35,779 nucleotides of DNA from an uncultured Prevotellaceae bacterium (GCA_902771155.1 CACXVS010000028.1:1-35779), one strand, 5' to 3'; positions 6,411 to 15,413 are shown, numbered from the stretch's first letter. The notes: generated by a model from the letters alone, not told the origin. Translations and numbers: made by a program.

Positions 6411-7604
6411 ATGAAGACTATGGTGTTGCTGGAAATCCTTTTCTGGGCTATGTTGCTCATCGTATTCTACACCTATATCGGGTACGGAATATTATTATAC
6501 ATCATCATCAGGCTGAAACGGCTCCTCAAGGGTAAACCCTTTGAGGCCGTACTGCCTGCTGACGACAAACTGCCCACCATCACACTGATGATATGCGCCT
6601 ACAACGAGGAGGACGTAGTGGCCGAGAAGATGGAGAACACACGGGCCATCGACTATCCACGAGACAAATTCCACGTGATGTGGGTGACGGATGGCAGCAA
6701 CGACCGCACCAACGAACTGCTGAAAGCCTACCCCGAAGTAGATATCGTGTTCAGTCCTGAACGCAGGGGAAAAACAGCAGCATTGAAGCATGGTCTGAAA
6801 GAGGTGAAGACACGCTATGTGGCCTTTACGGATGCCAACACGATGATCAACCCAGATGCCATGCGCGAAATAGCCCGACAGTTCATGGACTCACGCGTGG
6901 GCTGCGTATCGGGCGAAAAACGTGTAACTGCCAGAAACAAGGGAGAAATGGCGGCTGAAGGCGAAGGACTCTATTGGAAATACGAGAGTATGCTGAAAAA
7001 ATGGGACAGCGAACTCTATTCAACCATGGGTGCCGCCGGAGAACTGTATGCCATCGATCCGAAACTGGTGCGCGAGGTACCCGACGAAGCTCTGCTTGAC
7101 GACTTTATGATGTCGATGTATGTCGTGGAGGACGGATATCGCATCGCCTATACGCCTGATGCCTATGCCTGCGAATTCGGCTCTGCCAACATCTACGAAG
7201 AGTCGAAGCGCAAGCGCCGCATCGCCGCCGGGGGGCTGCAGAGCATCTGGTGGCTGCGCAGTATGTTAAATCCTATAAGACAGCCGCTGGTTACCTTCCA
7301 GTATGTGAGCCATCGTGTGCTCAGATGGAGTCTTACGCCCATTGCCATGGTGGTGCTCTTGTTGGCTAACATCGCACTGGTGTGGATGGATGCCGGCAAG
7401 GTCTATACATGGGCACTGATAATACAAGCCTTCTTCCTGCTGATGGCCTTTCTGGGTTGGTTGCAAACACGATTCGGACAAAAGAACAAATGGCTGTACA
7501 CAGCCTATTATTTCCTCTTTATGAACCTGAACGTATTCCGTGGAATGGCCTATCTGAAAAGCCATGGGAAAAGCGGGACATGGGAGAAAGCCAAAAGAGG
7601 TTGA
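6411..7604 (+). CDS. Membrane GT2-family glycosyltransferase
   Basis: The 397-aa protein has an N-terminal TM segment (about 5-32), a cytoplasmic GT-A domain and two or three C-terminal TM segments (about 297-380). GT2 motifs are visible: ICAYNEE near residue 63, VTDGSND (D94), FTDANT (D141 as the DxD-like metal site), LDDFMM (D230/D231) and RKRRIAAGG. This layout resembles processive or polyprenyl-type synthases (chitooligosaccharide/PNAG-like), but a canonical QxxRW is not clear. The product could be a cell-surface glycan. It lies in the rng operon, and the terminator hairpin spans its stop codon. Confidence 0.85.
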   Translation: MKTMVLLEILFWAMLLIVFYTYIGYGILLYIIIRLKRLLKGKPFEAVLPADDKLPTITLMICAYNEEDVVAEKMENTRAIDYPRDKFHVMWVTDGSNDRTNELLKAYPEVDIVFSPERRGKTAALKHGLKEVKTRYVAFTDANTMINPDAMREIARQFMDSRVGCVSGEKRVTARNKGEMAAEGEGLYWKYESMLKKWDSELYSTMGAAGELYAIDPKLVREVPDEALLDDFMMSMYVVEDGYRIAYTPDAYACEFGSANIYEESKRKRRIAAGGLQSIWWLRSMLNPIRQPLVTFQYVSHRVLRWSLTPIAMVVLLLANIALVWMDAGKVYTWALIIQAFFLLMAFLGWLQTRFGQKNKWLYTAYYFLFMNLNVFRGMAYLKSHGKSGTWEKAKRG

Positions 7605-7628
7605 AAGCATTCCTCTTTTTTATCTTTA
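7593..7628 (+). terminator. Terminator of the rng-GT2 operon
   Basis: AAAAGAGG (7593-7600) pairs perfectly with CCTCTTTT (7612-7619) across an 11-nt loop that contains the GT2 stop codon. A T-rich tract follows. Confidence 0.75.
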
Positions 7629-7667
7629 AAAAATCAAAATTTTTTCTTTTAATTAGAAAATAATGAC

Positions 7668-7675
7668 TACCTTTG
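7668..7675 (+). promoter_or_regulatory. Probable -7 box for the hybrid kinase gene
   Basis: TACCTTTG matches TAnnTTTG 53 bp before the ATG. No clean TTTG is found at the expected -33 distance; the region is a T-rich tract. Confidence 0.5.
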
Positions 7676-7728
7676 CCACGATTAAACCTTTGTGATAACT
7701 CTATAACGGGAAAAGTAGTAACTCAATA

Positions 7729-8985
7729 ATGGAAAAAGAGGAGAAAGAGATTCTATTGCAGAAGTTTGCTGACGCAAATCGAAGACTGGCGCTGGTTAGC
7801 GAGCAGTTAGATATTGCGAACAAGAAACTGAAGGAATACGAAGAAAAGGCTGAGAAGGCTGAGAACGCCAGCAAGATGAAGTCGCTCTTCCTTGCCAATA
7901 TGAGTCATGAAATACGCACACCCCTGAACGCCATCGAAGGATTCTCGAGAGTGATGGTGGAGACCGACTCGCAGGAAGAGCGCATGAGGTACTACGAGAT
8001 TATCGAGACCAATAACAACCGGTTGCTGAATCTGGTGAATGAGATTCTGGATCTGTCGAGGGTGGAATCAGGAGAGATTGTCATGAAGAAGACCCAGACC
8101 GATCTGAACGATTTGTGCGGTGGCATAAGGAACCTGTTTAAGTTCCGCTGTCCTGATTCCGTGAAACTGGAGTGGCACAAGCCGTTGATGCCTGTGATCT
8201 TCATCACAGATCCGAACCGACTGGTACAGGTATTCACGAACTTAATCAGTAACGCACTCAAGCATACACCCAAGGGCAGCATTACCTATGGATATGAGCT
8301 GACAGACGAATGCCACGAGATAAAATTCTACGTCAAAGACACTGGTTCGGGTATCGCCCCAGAGGATTTTGATAAGATATTTGAACCTTACGTCTCAAGA
8401 GACGCAGAGAGCAACAAGAACGGTTACGGTCTGGGACTGCCACTCTGTAAGATTATCGTTGAGAAAATGGGGGGACATATCACTGTTGACTCCGTACTAG
8501 GCGAAGGTTCTACCTTTACATTCGTCTTGCCATTCGAAGGTACCGTCGGAGGCATGAACAATACAAACACCACGACTACATCGAATGTGCGCACCATCCG
8601 CATCAGCGGACATGCCAACGAGAACGATACGAAGAAGATTCTTGTGGCTGAAGACGAGGACAGCAACTACGAACTGGTGAAGATCGTGCTGCAGAAACGC
8701 TACAGGTTGCTGCGTGCCCATAATGGTATCGAGGCTGTGACTATCAACGAGGACGAAAAGCCCGACTTGATCCTGATGGATATCCGTATGCCTGAGATGA
8801 ATGGTCTGGATGCCACGCGAATCATTAAGGAGGTCAACTCGAGTACGCCAGTGATAGCACTCAGTGCCTACGCCTTTGAGGAAAACATCCGAGAAGCCAA
8901 GGAAGCCGGCTGCGACGAGTTTATGGCAAAACCGTTTAAGGTGGAGAACCTCATCGAGACTGTCAAGAAGTATTTGGACGAATAA
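7729..8985 (+). CDS. Soluble hybrid histidine kinase / response regulator
   Basis: The 418-aa protein has no TM segment. An N-terminal coiled coil rich in Glu/Lys/Ala (about 1-48) leads into HisKA (LANMSHEIRTPLNAIEGFS, phospho-acceptor H60). The HATPase_c domain has an N box NLISNALKH (N171/N175), DTGSGIAP and a GYGLGLPL lid. After a Thr/Asn-rich linker (about 277-290) a C-terminal receiver domain carries the acidic EDED pocket (308-311) and phospho-acceptor D351 (LILMDIRMP). No output DNA-binding domain or sensor domain is visible, so the phosphate probably moves to another protein or the receiver tunes the kinase. The EEP-family gene 24 bp downstream is likely co-transcribed. Confidence 0.9.
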   Translation: MEKEEKEILLQKFADANRRLALVSEQLDIANKKLKEYEEKAEKAENASKMKSLFLANMSHEIRTPLNAIEGFSRVMVETDSQEERMRYYEIIETNNNRLLNLVNEILDLSRVESGEIVMKKTQTDLNDLCGGIRNLFKFRCPDSVKLEWHKPLMPVIFITDPNRLVQVFTNLISNALKHTPKGSITYGYELTDECHEIKFYVKDTGSGIAPEDFDKIFEPYVSRDAESNKNGYGLGLPLCKIIVEKMGGHITVDSVLGEGSTFTFVLPFEGTVGGMNNTNTTTTSNVRTIRISGHANENDTKKILVAEDEDSNYELVKIVLQKRYRLLRAHNGIEAVTINEDEKPDLILMDIRMPEMNGLDATRIIKEVNSSTPVIALSAYAFEENIREAKEAGCDEFMAKPFKVENLIETVKKYLDE

Positions 8986-9009
8986 ATTACATTATACATT
9001 TATATAATC

Positions 9010-10074
9010 ATGGGAAAACTCGCAGTACAGAAATATTTCTCATTCATGATGCTGATCATTACCTTCTTGTTGATGATCTTCACATTTACAGGTCTTTTTG
9101 GAGGTGATGTGCCACCAGCAGGCAACACAGCGCGCGCCATGTTGGTGTACGCCTTGCCGCTGCTCATCATCGGCAACGTGTTCTTCCTGATCTATTGGCT
9201 TGTGATGCGTCGTGTGCATTGGGCTTGCATGCCCCTGATAACATTACTGTGCTGCATTCCGTATGTGGGCACGATGTATAAGTTCGGCTCTCAGGATGAC
9301 AAGGCTGATGCCAAGCCAGGCCTGAAGATTGCCACTTACAACGTAGCCATGTTCGGACGTGAGACATCGGGATTCATGGCGCAGGATATTCTCTCAGAAA
9401 TGAAGAAGCAGAAGGTTGACATCGTCTGTTTCCAGGAGTATAGCGACCAGGCGGGTGACAAAAAGAACTCCGACTCCTATAAGGAATATTTCAAGTATAT
9501 GGCTGTAGGAAAAAGCGACATGGTGATTTACAGCCGCTACCCTATTGTCAAGACTCAGAACATCCCGTTTGAGAGGACCAACAACAGTGCCATGTGGGCA
9601 GAGATCAAATACAACGACAGCATCTACCGCGTTTATAATGCTCACTTGGAGACAACGGGTATCAACAGGGCACTGCACAAGGCTGCCAAGCAGAAGAACC
9701 AGGGTATCGACGTGCACAACAACACACTCATGGACGTTCTTTATGGCAGCTATACGGTAGGTATGATTGCCCGCTCAGGACAAGCCAACCAGTTAGCCAT
9801 GGATATGAAAGGGTGCGAAGTGCCTATCATCGTATGCGGCGACTTCAACGATGTGCCCTACTCCTATGTGTATAACACGATGCTGGGCGACAAGGTAGAT
9901 GGCTTCAAGGAATGTGGCAGCGGATTCATGAACACCTTCCGCGGTGGCAAGAAACATGTACGTATCGACTACATCTTCCACAGCAAGGAGATGGAAGGTT
10001 TGTCATACTATAAGAAAGAGTTAAGTTACTCTGACCACTACCCCGTGTTCATGCGGGTAGGTATCAAACAATAA
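9010..10074 (+). CDS. Membrane-anchored endonuclease/exonuclease/phosphatase (EEP) family protein
   Basis: The 354-aa protein has three N-terminal hydrophobic segments (about 10-30, 41-64, 70-90). An EEP-fold domain (about 107-354) follows: LKIATYNVAMFGRE, CFQEYSD (metal-binding E143), YSRYPIV, NAHLET, CGDFND (D278, N280, D281), RIDYIF and SDHYPVF (D342, H343). All catalytic positions are present, so it should be an active Mg-dependent phosphoesterase. Substrates in this superfamily range from DNA to phosphoinositides and sphingomyelin, and cannot be assigned here. The C-terminal end overlaps the convergent AlaX-like gene by 11 bp. Confidence 0.87.
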   Translation: MGKLAVQKYFSFMMLIITFLLMIFTFTGLFGGDVPPAGNTARAMLVYALPLLIIGNVFFLIYWLVMRRVHWACMPLITLLCCIPYVGTMYKFGSQDDKADAKPGLKIATYNVAMFGRETSGFMAQDILSEMKKQKVDIVCFQEYSDQAGDKKNSDSYKEYFKYMAVGKSDMVIYSRYPIVKTQNIPFERTNNSAMWAEIKYNDSIYRVYNAHLETTGINRALHKAAKQKNQGIDVHNNTLMDVLYGSYTVGMIARSGQANQLAMDMKGCEVPIIVCGDFNDVPYSYVYNTMLGDKVDGFKECGSGFMNTFRGGKKHVRIDYIFHSKEMEGLSYYKKELSYSDHYPVFMRVGIKQ

Positions 10075-10534
10075 TCTTGAACCTCACTCTAAACGAACGT
10101 TCATGCTCGTCCCAATTGGTGCCGAGCATTTCGAAACGTCCTATCTGCGATGTAGAACGCACGTGCTTGCCAATACAGGGGCAGACATCGTAATCACCGA
10201 TACGTACCAGACGGATGGTGTCTGACACATCTTCAGGCAGACGGTCCTTATCCACCTCCTCAGGCAGTTCGTCGTAAGTAACAAACTCGAAGGTAACAGG
10301 CAGATCCTGCTCTATCAGTTCGTTCATCGTGCGCTCAATGTCCTTCTCTTCCTGCCTGCTGGGCTTATGATCGAGATAGAAACTCATCTTACTCTTCTTA
10401 CGCTCGATATGGGCATTATGAGAACGCCCGCAGCCAAACAGCCGGATCATCGTCTGGTTCAGAAGATGCTCAGCCGTATGGGCTGGGGGAAACTCATCTT
10501 TATTGTGCTCGTTCAGGATATAGTCTTCTGCCAT
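10064..10534 (-). CDS. AlaX-type alanyl-tRNA editing protein (standalone editing domain)
   Basis: The 156-aa protein matches the second-additional-domain fold of threonyl/alanyl-tRNA synthetases. HTAEH (H19, H23) and CIGKH (C120, H124) form the expected Zn site. Free-standing versions hydrolyse Ser or Gly mischarged on tRNA-Ala in the cytoplasm. Its size fits the short AlaX class without a glycine-rich extension. The neighbouring GH13 gene ends at 10541, 6 bp upstream, so it may be the last gene of the fabD-amylase transcript. The 3' ends of this gene and the EEP gene overlap tail to tail by 11 bp. Confidence 0.85.
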   Translation of the reverse strand: MAEDYILNEHNKDEFPPAHTAEHLLNQTMIRLFGCGRSHNAHIERKKSKMSFYLDHKPSRQEEKDIERTMNELIEQDLPVTFEFVTYDELPEEVDKDRLPEDVSDTIRLVRIGDYDVCPCIGKHVRSTSQIGRFEMLGTNWDEHERSFRVRFKIIV

Positions 10535-10540
10535 CGTTGG

Positions 10541-12196
10541 TTATGCTTTGAATTTCAAAACTGCGGCTCCTAAAGGATCGAGATCGACAGACACGTAGCA
10601 GTCGCGATACAGCTGGCGCTTAATCTCCTTGCCTGTGAGCAGATCGACGATAGTGGCATTCTTACGCTCCTTCATCTTCAGATAATCGAAAGCATGAGCC
10701 GGAATGGTGACATCCATCGTGGCAGGCGATTGGTCGAAATTAGCCACCACCAGCAGCACCTCACTACCTGCCTTGCGAAGAAAAGCGTACTGACGCTGAT
10801 ACTGACTGTTCACATACATCAGGTCGAAGCATACACCGTCGATGACGGCTTTCTCTGTAGTGGCAATGGTAATAACTCTCTGGTACATATCCTTCAGCGC
10901 TCGTTCGTCTTTTGTCAGCTTGCGCCCTGCTGCACGTACCAGCGTATCAATGCTCCAGTAGTCGAAAATCGTGGTTCGTCCATCCATTCCGCTGAAGCCT
11001 TCCTTATCCATACCACGCTCACCATATTCCTGTCCTGCATAGATCATCAGCGGATTTTGCTGAAGAAGGGCTGAGACCACAAGTCCGGGAACACCCTTAC
11101 GAGCGTTTCCTGCAAAGAAATCGCTGGCAATACGCTGTTCGTCGTGATTCTCAAGGAAATAAAGCATGTGATCGCGTATGTCGTCTGTCTGTTGCCAGGC
11201 ACCTGTGATGGCTTGAACAGACTGGCGACCGCAAATCACCTCACGCACCGTATCGTACATGCCGACCTTATCGTACAGATAGTCGAAACCTGCACCCAAA
11301 TAATGACGATACTCAGAGGGATTATAGACCTCACCCACAAAAACGATGTCAGGATAGCTATACTTCACCTTGTCTGTGGCCCAGTGCCAAAACTCTGCAG
11401 GTACCATTTCTGCCATATCACAACGGAAACCATCGATACCCTTCGAAGCCCAGAAAAGGAGGATGTTGGTCATCTTATCCCATGTATTAGGGATGGGTGT
11501 GAAGTGCCCCACTCTGCCTGCATAATAGTCGAGGCCGTAGTTCAACTTTACGGTCTCATACCAGTCGTTCATACCTGGTGCATTATGAAAACAGTCGTTG
11601 CCTGTGGCTTTGGCAGGATTCTCCGTATATGGCTCTTTCTCACCATGATACATATCGAGATATGGTGTAAAACTTTGACCTGGACAATAATAGAAATTGT
11701 TTTGTGGATCAAAGCCCATCTGGGGGTTGTCCTCTTCACCAAGATTCTTCACCCATTCTGGTTTACAGATGGAGTGATACTGACGGGCCACATGATTAGG
11801 AACAAAATCGATAATCACCTTCATACCAGCCTTGTGCGTGCGCTCAACAAGTTTTTCAAACTCTTGCATTCGCTGATTCACATCGGTAGCCAGATCAGGA
11901 TCAACATCATAATAATCCGTAATGGCATAGGGCGAACCTGCCTTACCTTTTATGACTGCTGGATGATTCTTGGGAATACCATAGGCTGAATAGTCAGTCT
12001 GTGTGGCATGACGGATGATACCTGTGTACCAAATATGGCTCACGCCCAACTCCCTGATTTTCTTCAGGGCACTGGGCGTGAAGTCATTTAATTTTCCACA
12101 ACCGTTCTCCTCTATGTTACCATTCTCCTTGCGGGTGGTATTACTGTTACCATAGAGACGGGTGAAAACCTGATATATAACTATCTTCTCTTTCAT
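10541..12196 (-). CDS. GH13 alpha-amylase family enzyme (cytoplasmic)
   Basis: The 551-aa protein lacks a signal peptide, so it should act on intracellular glucan. GH13 conserved regions are present: VIIDFVPNHVA, GIDGFRCDMAE (nucleophile D260), VFVGEVYNP (acid/base E289) and LENHDEQR (transition-state D352). The C-terminal ~90 residues form the usual beta domain. Family members include alpha-amylases, neopullulanases and branching-type enzymes; the exact bond specificity is not evident. The start ATG overlaps the fabD stop by 4 bp, implying coupled translation. With glycogen synthase and phosphorylase encoded 3-7 kb away it probably takes part in glycogen turnover. Confidence 0.87.
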   Translation of the reverse strand: MKEKIVIYQVFTRLYGNSNTTRKENGNIEENGCGKLNDFTPSALKKIRELGVSHIWYTGIIRHATQTDYSAYGIPKNHPAVIKGKAGSPYAITDYYDVDPDLATDVNQRMQEFEKLVERTHKAGMKVIIDFVPNHVARQYHSICKPEWVKNLGEEDNPQMGFDPQNNFYYCPGQSFTPYLDMYHGEKEPYTENPAKATGNDCFHNAPGMNDWYETVKLNYGLDYYAGRVGHFTPIPNTWDKMTNILLFWASKGIDGFRCDMAEMVPAEFWHWATDKVKYSYPDIVFVGEVYNPSEYRHYLGAGFDYLYDKVGMYDTVREVICGRQSVQAITGAWQQTDDIRDHMLYFLENHDEQRIASDFFAGNARKGVPGLVVSALLQQNPLMIYAGQEYGERGMDKEGFSGMDGRTTIFDYWSIDTLVRAAGRKLTKDERALKDMYQRVITIATTEKAVIDGVCFDLMYVNSQYQRQYAFLRKAGSEVLLVVANFDQSPATMDVTIPAHAFDYLKMKERKNATIVDLLTGKEIKRQLYRDCYVSVDLDPLGAAVLKFKA

Positions 12197-13089
12197 TCTG
12201 TTTCTATTCCGTGAGCTGATACTTCACGGTTGATCTTAACAATCATACCCTGAAGAGCCTTACCTGGGCCACACTCTGTAAAGTCATCGGCACCATCGGC
12301 AATCATATTCTGAACACTCTGAGTCCAACGTACAGAACTTGTGAGCTGTGCAATAAGGTTCGCCTTAATCTCAGCAGGATCGGTATGTGGCTTTGCATCG
12401 ACATTCTGATAGACAGGGCATTTGGGAGCCTTGATCTCTGTAGCCTCGATAGCTGCCTGAAGTTCGTCCTTGGCAGGCTGCATCAGCGGAGAGTGGAAGG
12501 CACCTCCCACCTTCAGCACCAAAGCACGCTTGGCACCAGCAGCCTTTAACTGCTCACAGGCCTCTTCGATTGCCTCAACATTACCACTGATAACCAGCTG
12601 ACCAGGACAGTTATAGTTGGCAGGAACCACAACACCCTTACCCATCTTGCTGACCTCGGCACAAACCTCTTCTACCTTCTCATCAGGCAGAGCAATAATG
12701 GCTGCCATTGTTGAGGGCTGAGCCTCACAAGCCTTCTGCATAGCCATTGCACGGGCATAAACCAATTTCAGGCCATCTTCGAAACTCAGTGCACCAGCAG
12801 CTGTCAGTGCAGAGAACTCACCCAGTGAGTGACCAGCAGTCATTTTGGGATCAAAGGCGTCACCCATACAGAGGGCTGAAATCACGCTATGCAGGAATAC
12901 GGCTGGCTGAGTGACCTTCGTCTGCTTCAGATCCTCATCAGTACCCTCAAACATGATGTCTGTGATACGATATCCAAGTATCTCATTGGCTTTTTCAAAA
13001 AGTTCTTTTGCCAGCGGGTTGTTGTCATAAAGATCCTTACCCATTCCTACAAACTGTGCTCCCTGTCCGGGAAATACGAATGCTTTCAT
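12193..13089 (-). CDS. fabD: Malonyl-CoA:ACP transacylase
   Basis: This 298-aa protein is full length for FabD. FPGQGAQFVGMG lies at the N-terminus, the nucleophile elbow is GHSLGE (S88), R113 (YARAMAM) binds the malonyl carboxylate, and GGAFHSPLM carries the catalytic H199. It loads malonyl groups onto ACP for fatty acid synthesis in the cytoplasm. No other fab gene is adjacent. Its stop overlaps the start of the GH13 gene by 4 bp, an unusual pairing of lipid and glucan enzymes. A TAATTTTG box on the minus strand at 13168-13175 is the likely promoter element. Confidence 0.95.
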   Translation of the reverse strand: MKAFVFPGQGAQFVGMGKDLYDNNPLAKELFEKANEILGYRITDIMFEGTDEDLKQTKVTQPAVFLHSVISALCMGDAFDPKMTAGHSLGEFSALTAAGALSFEDGLKLVYARAMAMQKACEAQPSTMAAIIALPDEKVEEVCAEVSKMGKGVVVPANYNCPGQLVISGNVEAIEEACEQLKAAGAKRALVLKVGGAFHSPLMQPAKDELQAAIEATEIKAPKCPVYQNVDAKPHTDPAEIKANLIAQLTSSVRWTQSVQNMIADGADDFTECGPGKALQGMIVKINREVSAHGIETE

Positions 13090-13167
13090 CTTTGAATTTT
13101 CAATTTTAACGATTTACAATTATCAATTTAATGTTTTAAAATTCCTCCTTTTTCTTATTTCAGTGTG

Positions 13168-13175
13168 CAAAATTA
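13168..13175 (-). promoter_or_regulatory. Probable -7 box for fabD
   Basis: Minus-strand TAATTTTG matches TAnnTTTG, 78 bp upstream of the fabD ATG. No convincing TTTG is seen at -33. The 195-bp gap to the divergent gene at 13285 holds this box and the one at 13251 and no other recognisable feature. Confidence 0.5.
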
Positions 13176-13250
13176 CTATAAATTTCTGAAAGATGACCCC
13201 TCGAACGTCATTTTTTTGACCAAAGAGATGCTAATATCGAAAAAATTGTG

Positions 13251-13258
13251 TAAGTTTG
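13251..13258 (+). promoter_or_regulatory. Probable -7 box for the ThiE/TenI-like gene
   Basis: TAAGTTTG matches TAnnTTTG, 26 bp before the ATG at 13285. No TTTG is seen at the standard distance. Confidence 0.5.
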
Positions 13259-13284
13259 CACATTAAAAGGGAAATAATACAGAA

Positions 13285-13893
13285 ATGAAGCTCATTGTAA
13301 TGACCAAACCCACCTTCTTCGTTGAAGAAGACAAGATACTGGCCAACCTCTTCGAGGAGGGATTGGAAAACCTTCATTTATATAAGCCTGGTGCCTCGCC
13401 CATGTACTCAGAGCGCCTGCTAACTTTACTGGGTGAGGATTATCACAGCAAGATTACGGTTCATGGACATTTCTACCTGAAGGAAGAATATCGCCTGAAA
13501 GGTATCCATATCGACGATGCGTTCACAGAACCTCCTGTGGGATATAAAGGCAGTGTTACTCGCACTTGTCATGCCATCGAAGAACTGAAAGAGGCCAAGC
13601 ATCATTCCAATTATGTCTTCCTCCACTCCATCTTCGACAGTCAGACAAATACCGACGAGAAACAGTCGTTCACGAGGGAAGAGCTGCAGAGAGCCTCAAA
13701 GCAGGGATTGATCGACAAGAAGGTATATGCACTGGGCGGCATGAACATCGACACTATCAAGGCCATCAAGGATCTTGGTTTTGGAGGTGTTGTCATCTGC
13801 GGCGACCTGTGGAATCGTTTCAACATCCACCACGAAATTGACTACAAAGAGTTGCTCAGTCATTTTGAGAAACTTAGAAAGACTATTGATTAA
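13285..13893 (+). CDS. Thiamine phosphate synthase / TenI-family TIM-barrel protein
   Basis: The 202-aa protein has the ThiE/TenI barrel pattern: LHLYKPGAS near residue 31 (first strands), VHGHFYL, GIHI, SVTRTCHAIEEL (S-x-H-type phosphate/thiazole region), VYALGGMN and a glycine-rich GFGGVVICGDLW phosphate loop near the C-terminus. ThiE joins the pyrimidine and thiazole phosphates of thiamine, while TenI relatives aromatise thiazole or have unknown roles. The usual GxGPxxxTxTK loop of bona fide ThiE is not evident, so a divergent paralogue is likely. prs, 21 bp downstream, makes PRPP and is probably co-transcribed. Confidence 0.7.
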   Translation: MKLIVMTKPTFFVEEDKILANLFEEGLENLHLYKPGASPMYSERLLTLLGEDYHSKITVHGHFYLKEEYRLKGIHIDDAFTEPPVGYKGSVTRTCHAIEELKEAKHHSNYVFLHSIFDSQTNTDEKQSFTREELQRASKQGLIDKKVYALGGMNIDTIKAIKDLGFGGVVICGDLWNRFNIHHEIDYKELLSHFEKLRKTID

Positions 13894-13914
13894 ATAAATA
13901 ATACACATAAAAAC

Positions 13915-14856
13915 ATGATGAGTGAAAACAACTCTTATATGGTATTCTCAGGTACAGCAACGAGATACCTGGCAGAGAAAATCTGTCAAAGTCTGGAGTG
14001 CCCGTTAGGACAATTACTAATCACCAAATTCTCTGATGGAGAGTTCGCTGTTTCATACGAGGAAAGTATTCGCGGGCGCGACATCTTCCTAGTACAGAGC
14101 ACATTCCCCAATTCAGACAATCTGATGGAGCTACTGCTGATGATTGATGCAGCAAAACGTGCTTCTGCACGGACCATCAATGCCGTCATCCCCTACTTCG
14201 GTTGGGCTCGACAGGATCGGAAGGACAAACCCCGTGTCAGCATCGGTGCCAAACTGGTGGCTGACCTGCTGAGTGCGGCTGGTGTGAACCGGGTGATTAC
14301 GATGGACCTGCATGCTGATCAGATTCAAGGATTCTTCGATGTACCTGTTGACCATCTCTATGCTTCGAATGTCATCATACCTTATCTGAAGAGTCTGAAT
14401 CTGGATGATCTGGTTATCGCATCACCCGATGTAGGCGGTTCGAAGCGTGCCAACACTTACGCCAAATACCTGGGATGCCCGCTGGTGCTGTGCAACAAGA
14501 CACGTGCCCGTGCCAATGTAGTGGCAACAATGCAGATTATTGGCGAGGTAGAAGGTAAGAACGTAGTCATCATCGACGACATGGTAGATACTGCAGGAAC
14601 CATTACAAAGGCTGCCGACCTGATGAAGGCCAGTGGTGCCAAGACGGTGAGAGCCTGTGCCAGCCACTGTGTGATGAGTGGTCCTGCCAGCGACCGTGTA
14701 CAGGAGTCGGCACTCGAAGAGATCGTATTTACCGATTCTATTCCATACACCCAGCGCTGTGCCAAGGTAAAACAACTCTCCGTGGCTGATATGTTTGCCG
14801 AAGCCATTCGTCGCGTCATCGACAACAAGAGCATTAGCGATTTATACATTGTATAA
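13915..14856 (+). CDS. prs: Ribose-phosphate pyrophosphokinase (PRPP synthase)
   Basis: The 313-aa protein is full length for class I PRPP synthase. Visible landmarks are KFSDGE, the ATP-binding YFGWARQDRKDKPR region (about 101-114), MDLHADQIQGFFD, the flexible loop KTRARANVV and the PRPP signature VVIIDDMVDTAGT. It transfers pyrophosphate from ATP to ribose-5-phosphate for purine, pyrimidine, His and Trp synthesis. ATG codons at 13915 and 13918 are both possible starts. The downstream lipoprotein gene begins 4 bp after the stop. Confidence 0.95.
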   Translation: MMSENNSYMVFSGTATRYLAEKICQSLECPLGQLLITKFSDGEFAVSYEESIRGRDIFLVQSTFPNSDNLMELLLMIDAAKRASARTINAVIPYFGWARQDRKDKPRVSIGAKLVADLLSAAGVNRVITMDLHADQIQGFFDVPVDHLYASNVIIPYLKSLNLDDLVIASPDVGGSKRANTYAKYLGCPLVLCNKTRARANVVATMQIIGEVEGKNVVIIDDMVDTAGTITKAADLMKASGAKTVRACASHCVMSGPASDRVQESALEEIVFTDSIPYTQRCAKVKQLSVADMFAEAIRRVIDNKSISDLYIV

Positions 14857-14860
14857 TATA

Positions 14861-15373
14861 ATGACAAGCAGATCCCTTATCGGACTGGCTGTTGCAGGCA
14901 TCATGTTCTGCGCATGCCAGTCTGATTCTTTTCAGATCAACGGTTTTGCTCGCGATTGTCAGGATGGCGACACCATCTGCCTGGCATTGGAGGATGATAC
15001 GATCCTGTTCGCACAAACCATTGTCAAGGATGGACATTTCAAACTCTCTGGCACAACGGATACCATCTGCCTGTGCAGGGTTTTCTTAAAACAAGAGCCT
15101 CGTGATGGGACATCCTTCTTCATCGAACCTGGGACTATCACCATTGAGTTACATCGTCAGCCTGATATTTCCAGGGTATCGGGCACCCTCATCAATAATG
15201 AATGGCAAAGGCTATCCGACTCCGTCAACCTGATATTCAATGAGAGGACGCAACCATTCGACAGTCTGCATAGACGGATGTCTGATTGTATTATGAATGC
15301 AGCACAACGTAATAAGGACAACCCGTTAGGACGTTATATAGAACAACATTACAAGAAGCCCGAGTTCAAATGA
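14861..15373 (+). CDS. DUF4369-type lipoprotein
   Basis: The ATG at 14861 gives 170 residues. A lipoprotein signal (RSLIGLAVAGIMFCAC, lipidated C19) is followed by a short beta-rich domain (about 25-115) containing DGDTICLALEDD and DGHFKLSGTTDTICLCRV. This resembles the DUF4369 domain that in Bacteroidetes usually sits N-terminal to a thioredoxin domain. Here the thioredoxin part is absent, and the protein ends in an Arg/Asn-rich helix. Its role is unknown. It is likely the last gene of the thiE-like/prs transcript, because a terminator overlaps its stop. Confidence 0.7.
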   Translation: MTSRSLIGLAVAGIMFCACQSDSFQINGFARDCQDGDTICLALEDDTILFAQTIVKDGHFKLSGTTDTICLCRVFLKQEPRDGTSFFIEPGTITIELHRQPDISRVSGTLINNEWQRLSDSVNLIFNERTQPFDSLHRRMSDCIMNAAQRNKDNPLGRYIEQHYKKPEFK

Positions 15374-15402
15374 ATGAACCCGGGCTTCTTTCTTCTTTCT
15401 TA
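15353..15402 (+). terminator. Terminator overlapping the lipoprotein stop codon
   Basis: AAGAAGCCCGAGTTC (15353-15367) pairs with GAACCCGGGCTTCTT (15376-15390) with one mismatch. The TGA lies in the loop. TTCTTCTTTCTT follows. The A-rich left flank means it could also serve the convergent glycogen phosphorylase gene, which stops at 15414. Confidence 0.85.
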
Positions 15403-15413
15403 TTTCATATTGA

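Noticed and set aside
11144..11989. 281-codon open frame antisense to the GH13 gene
   Set aside because: Hydrophobic, His/Ile-rich shadow translation; the GH13 catalytic motifs on the other strand are unambiguous.
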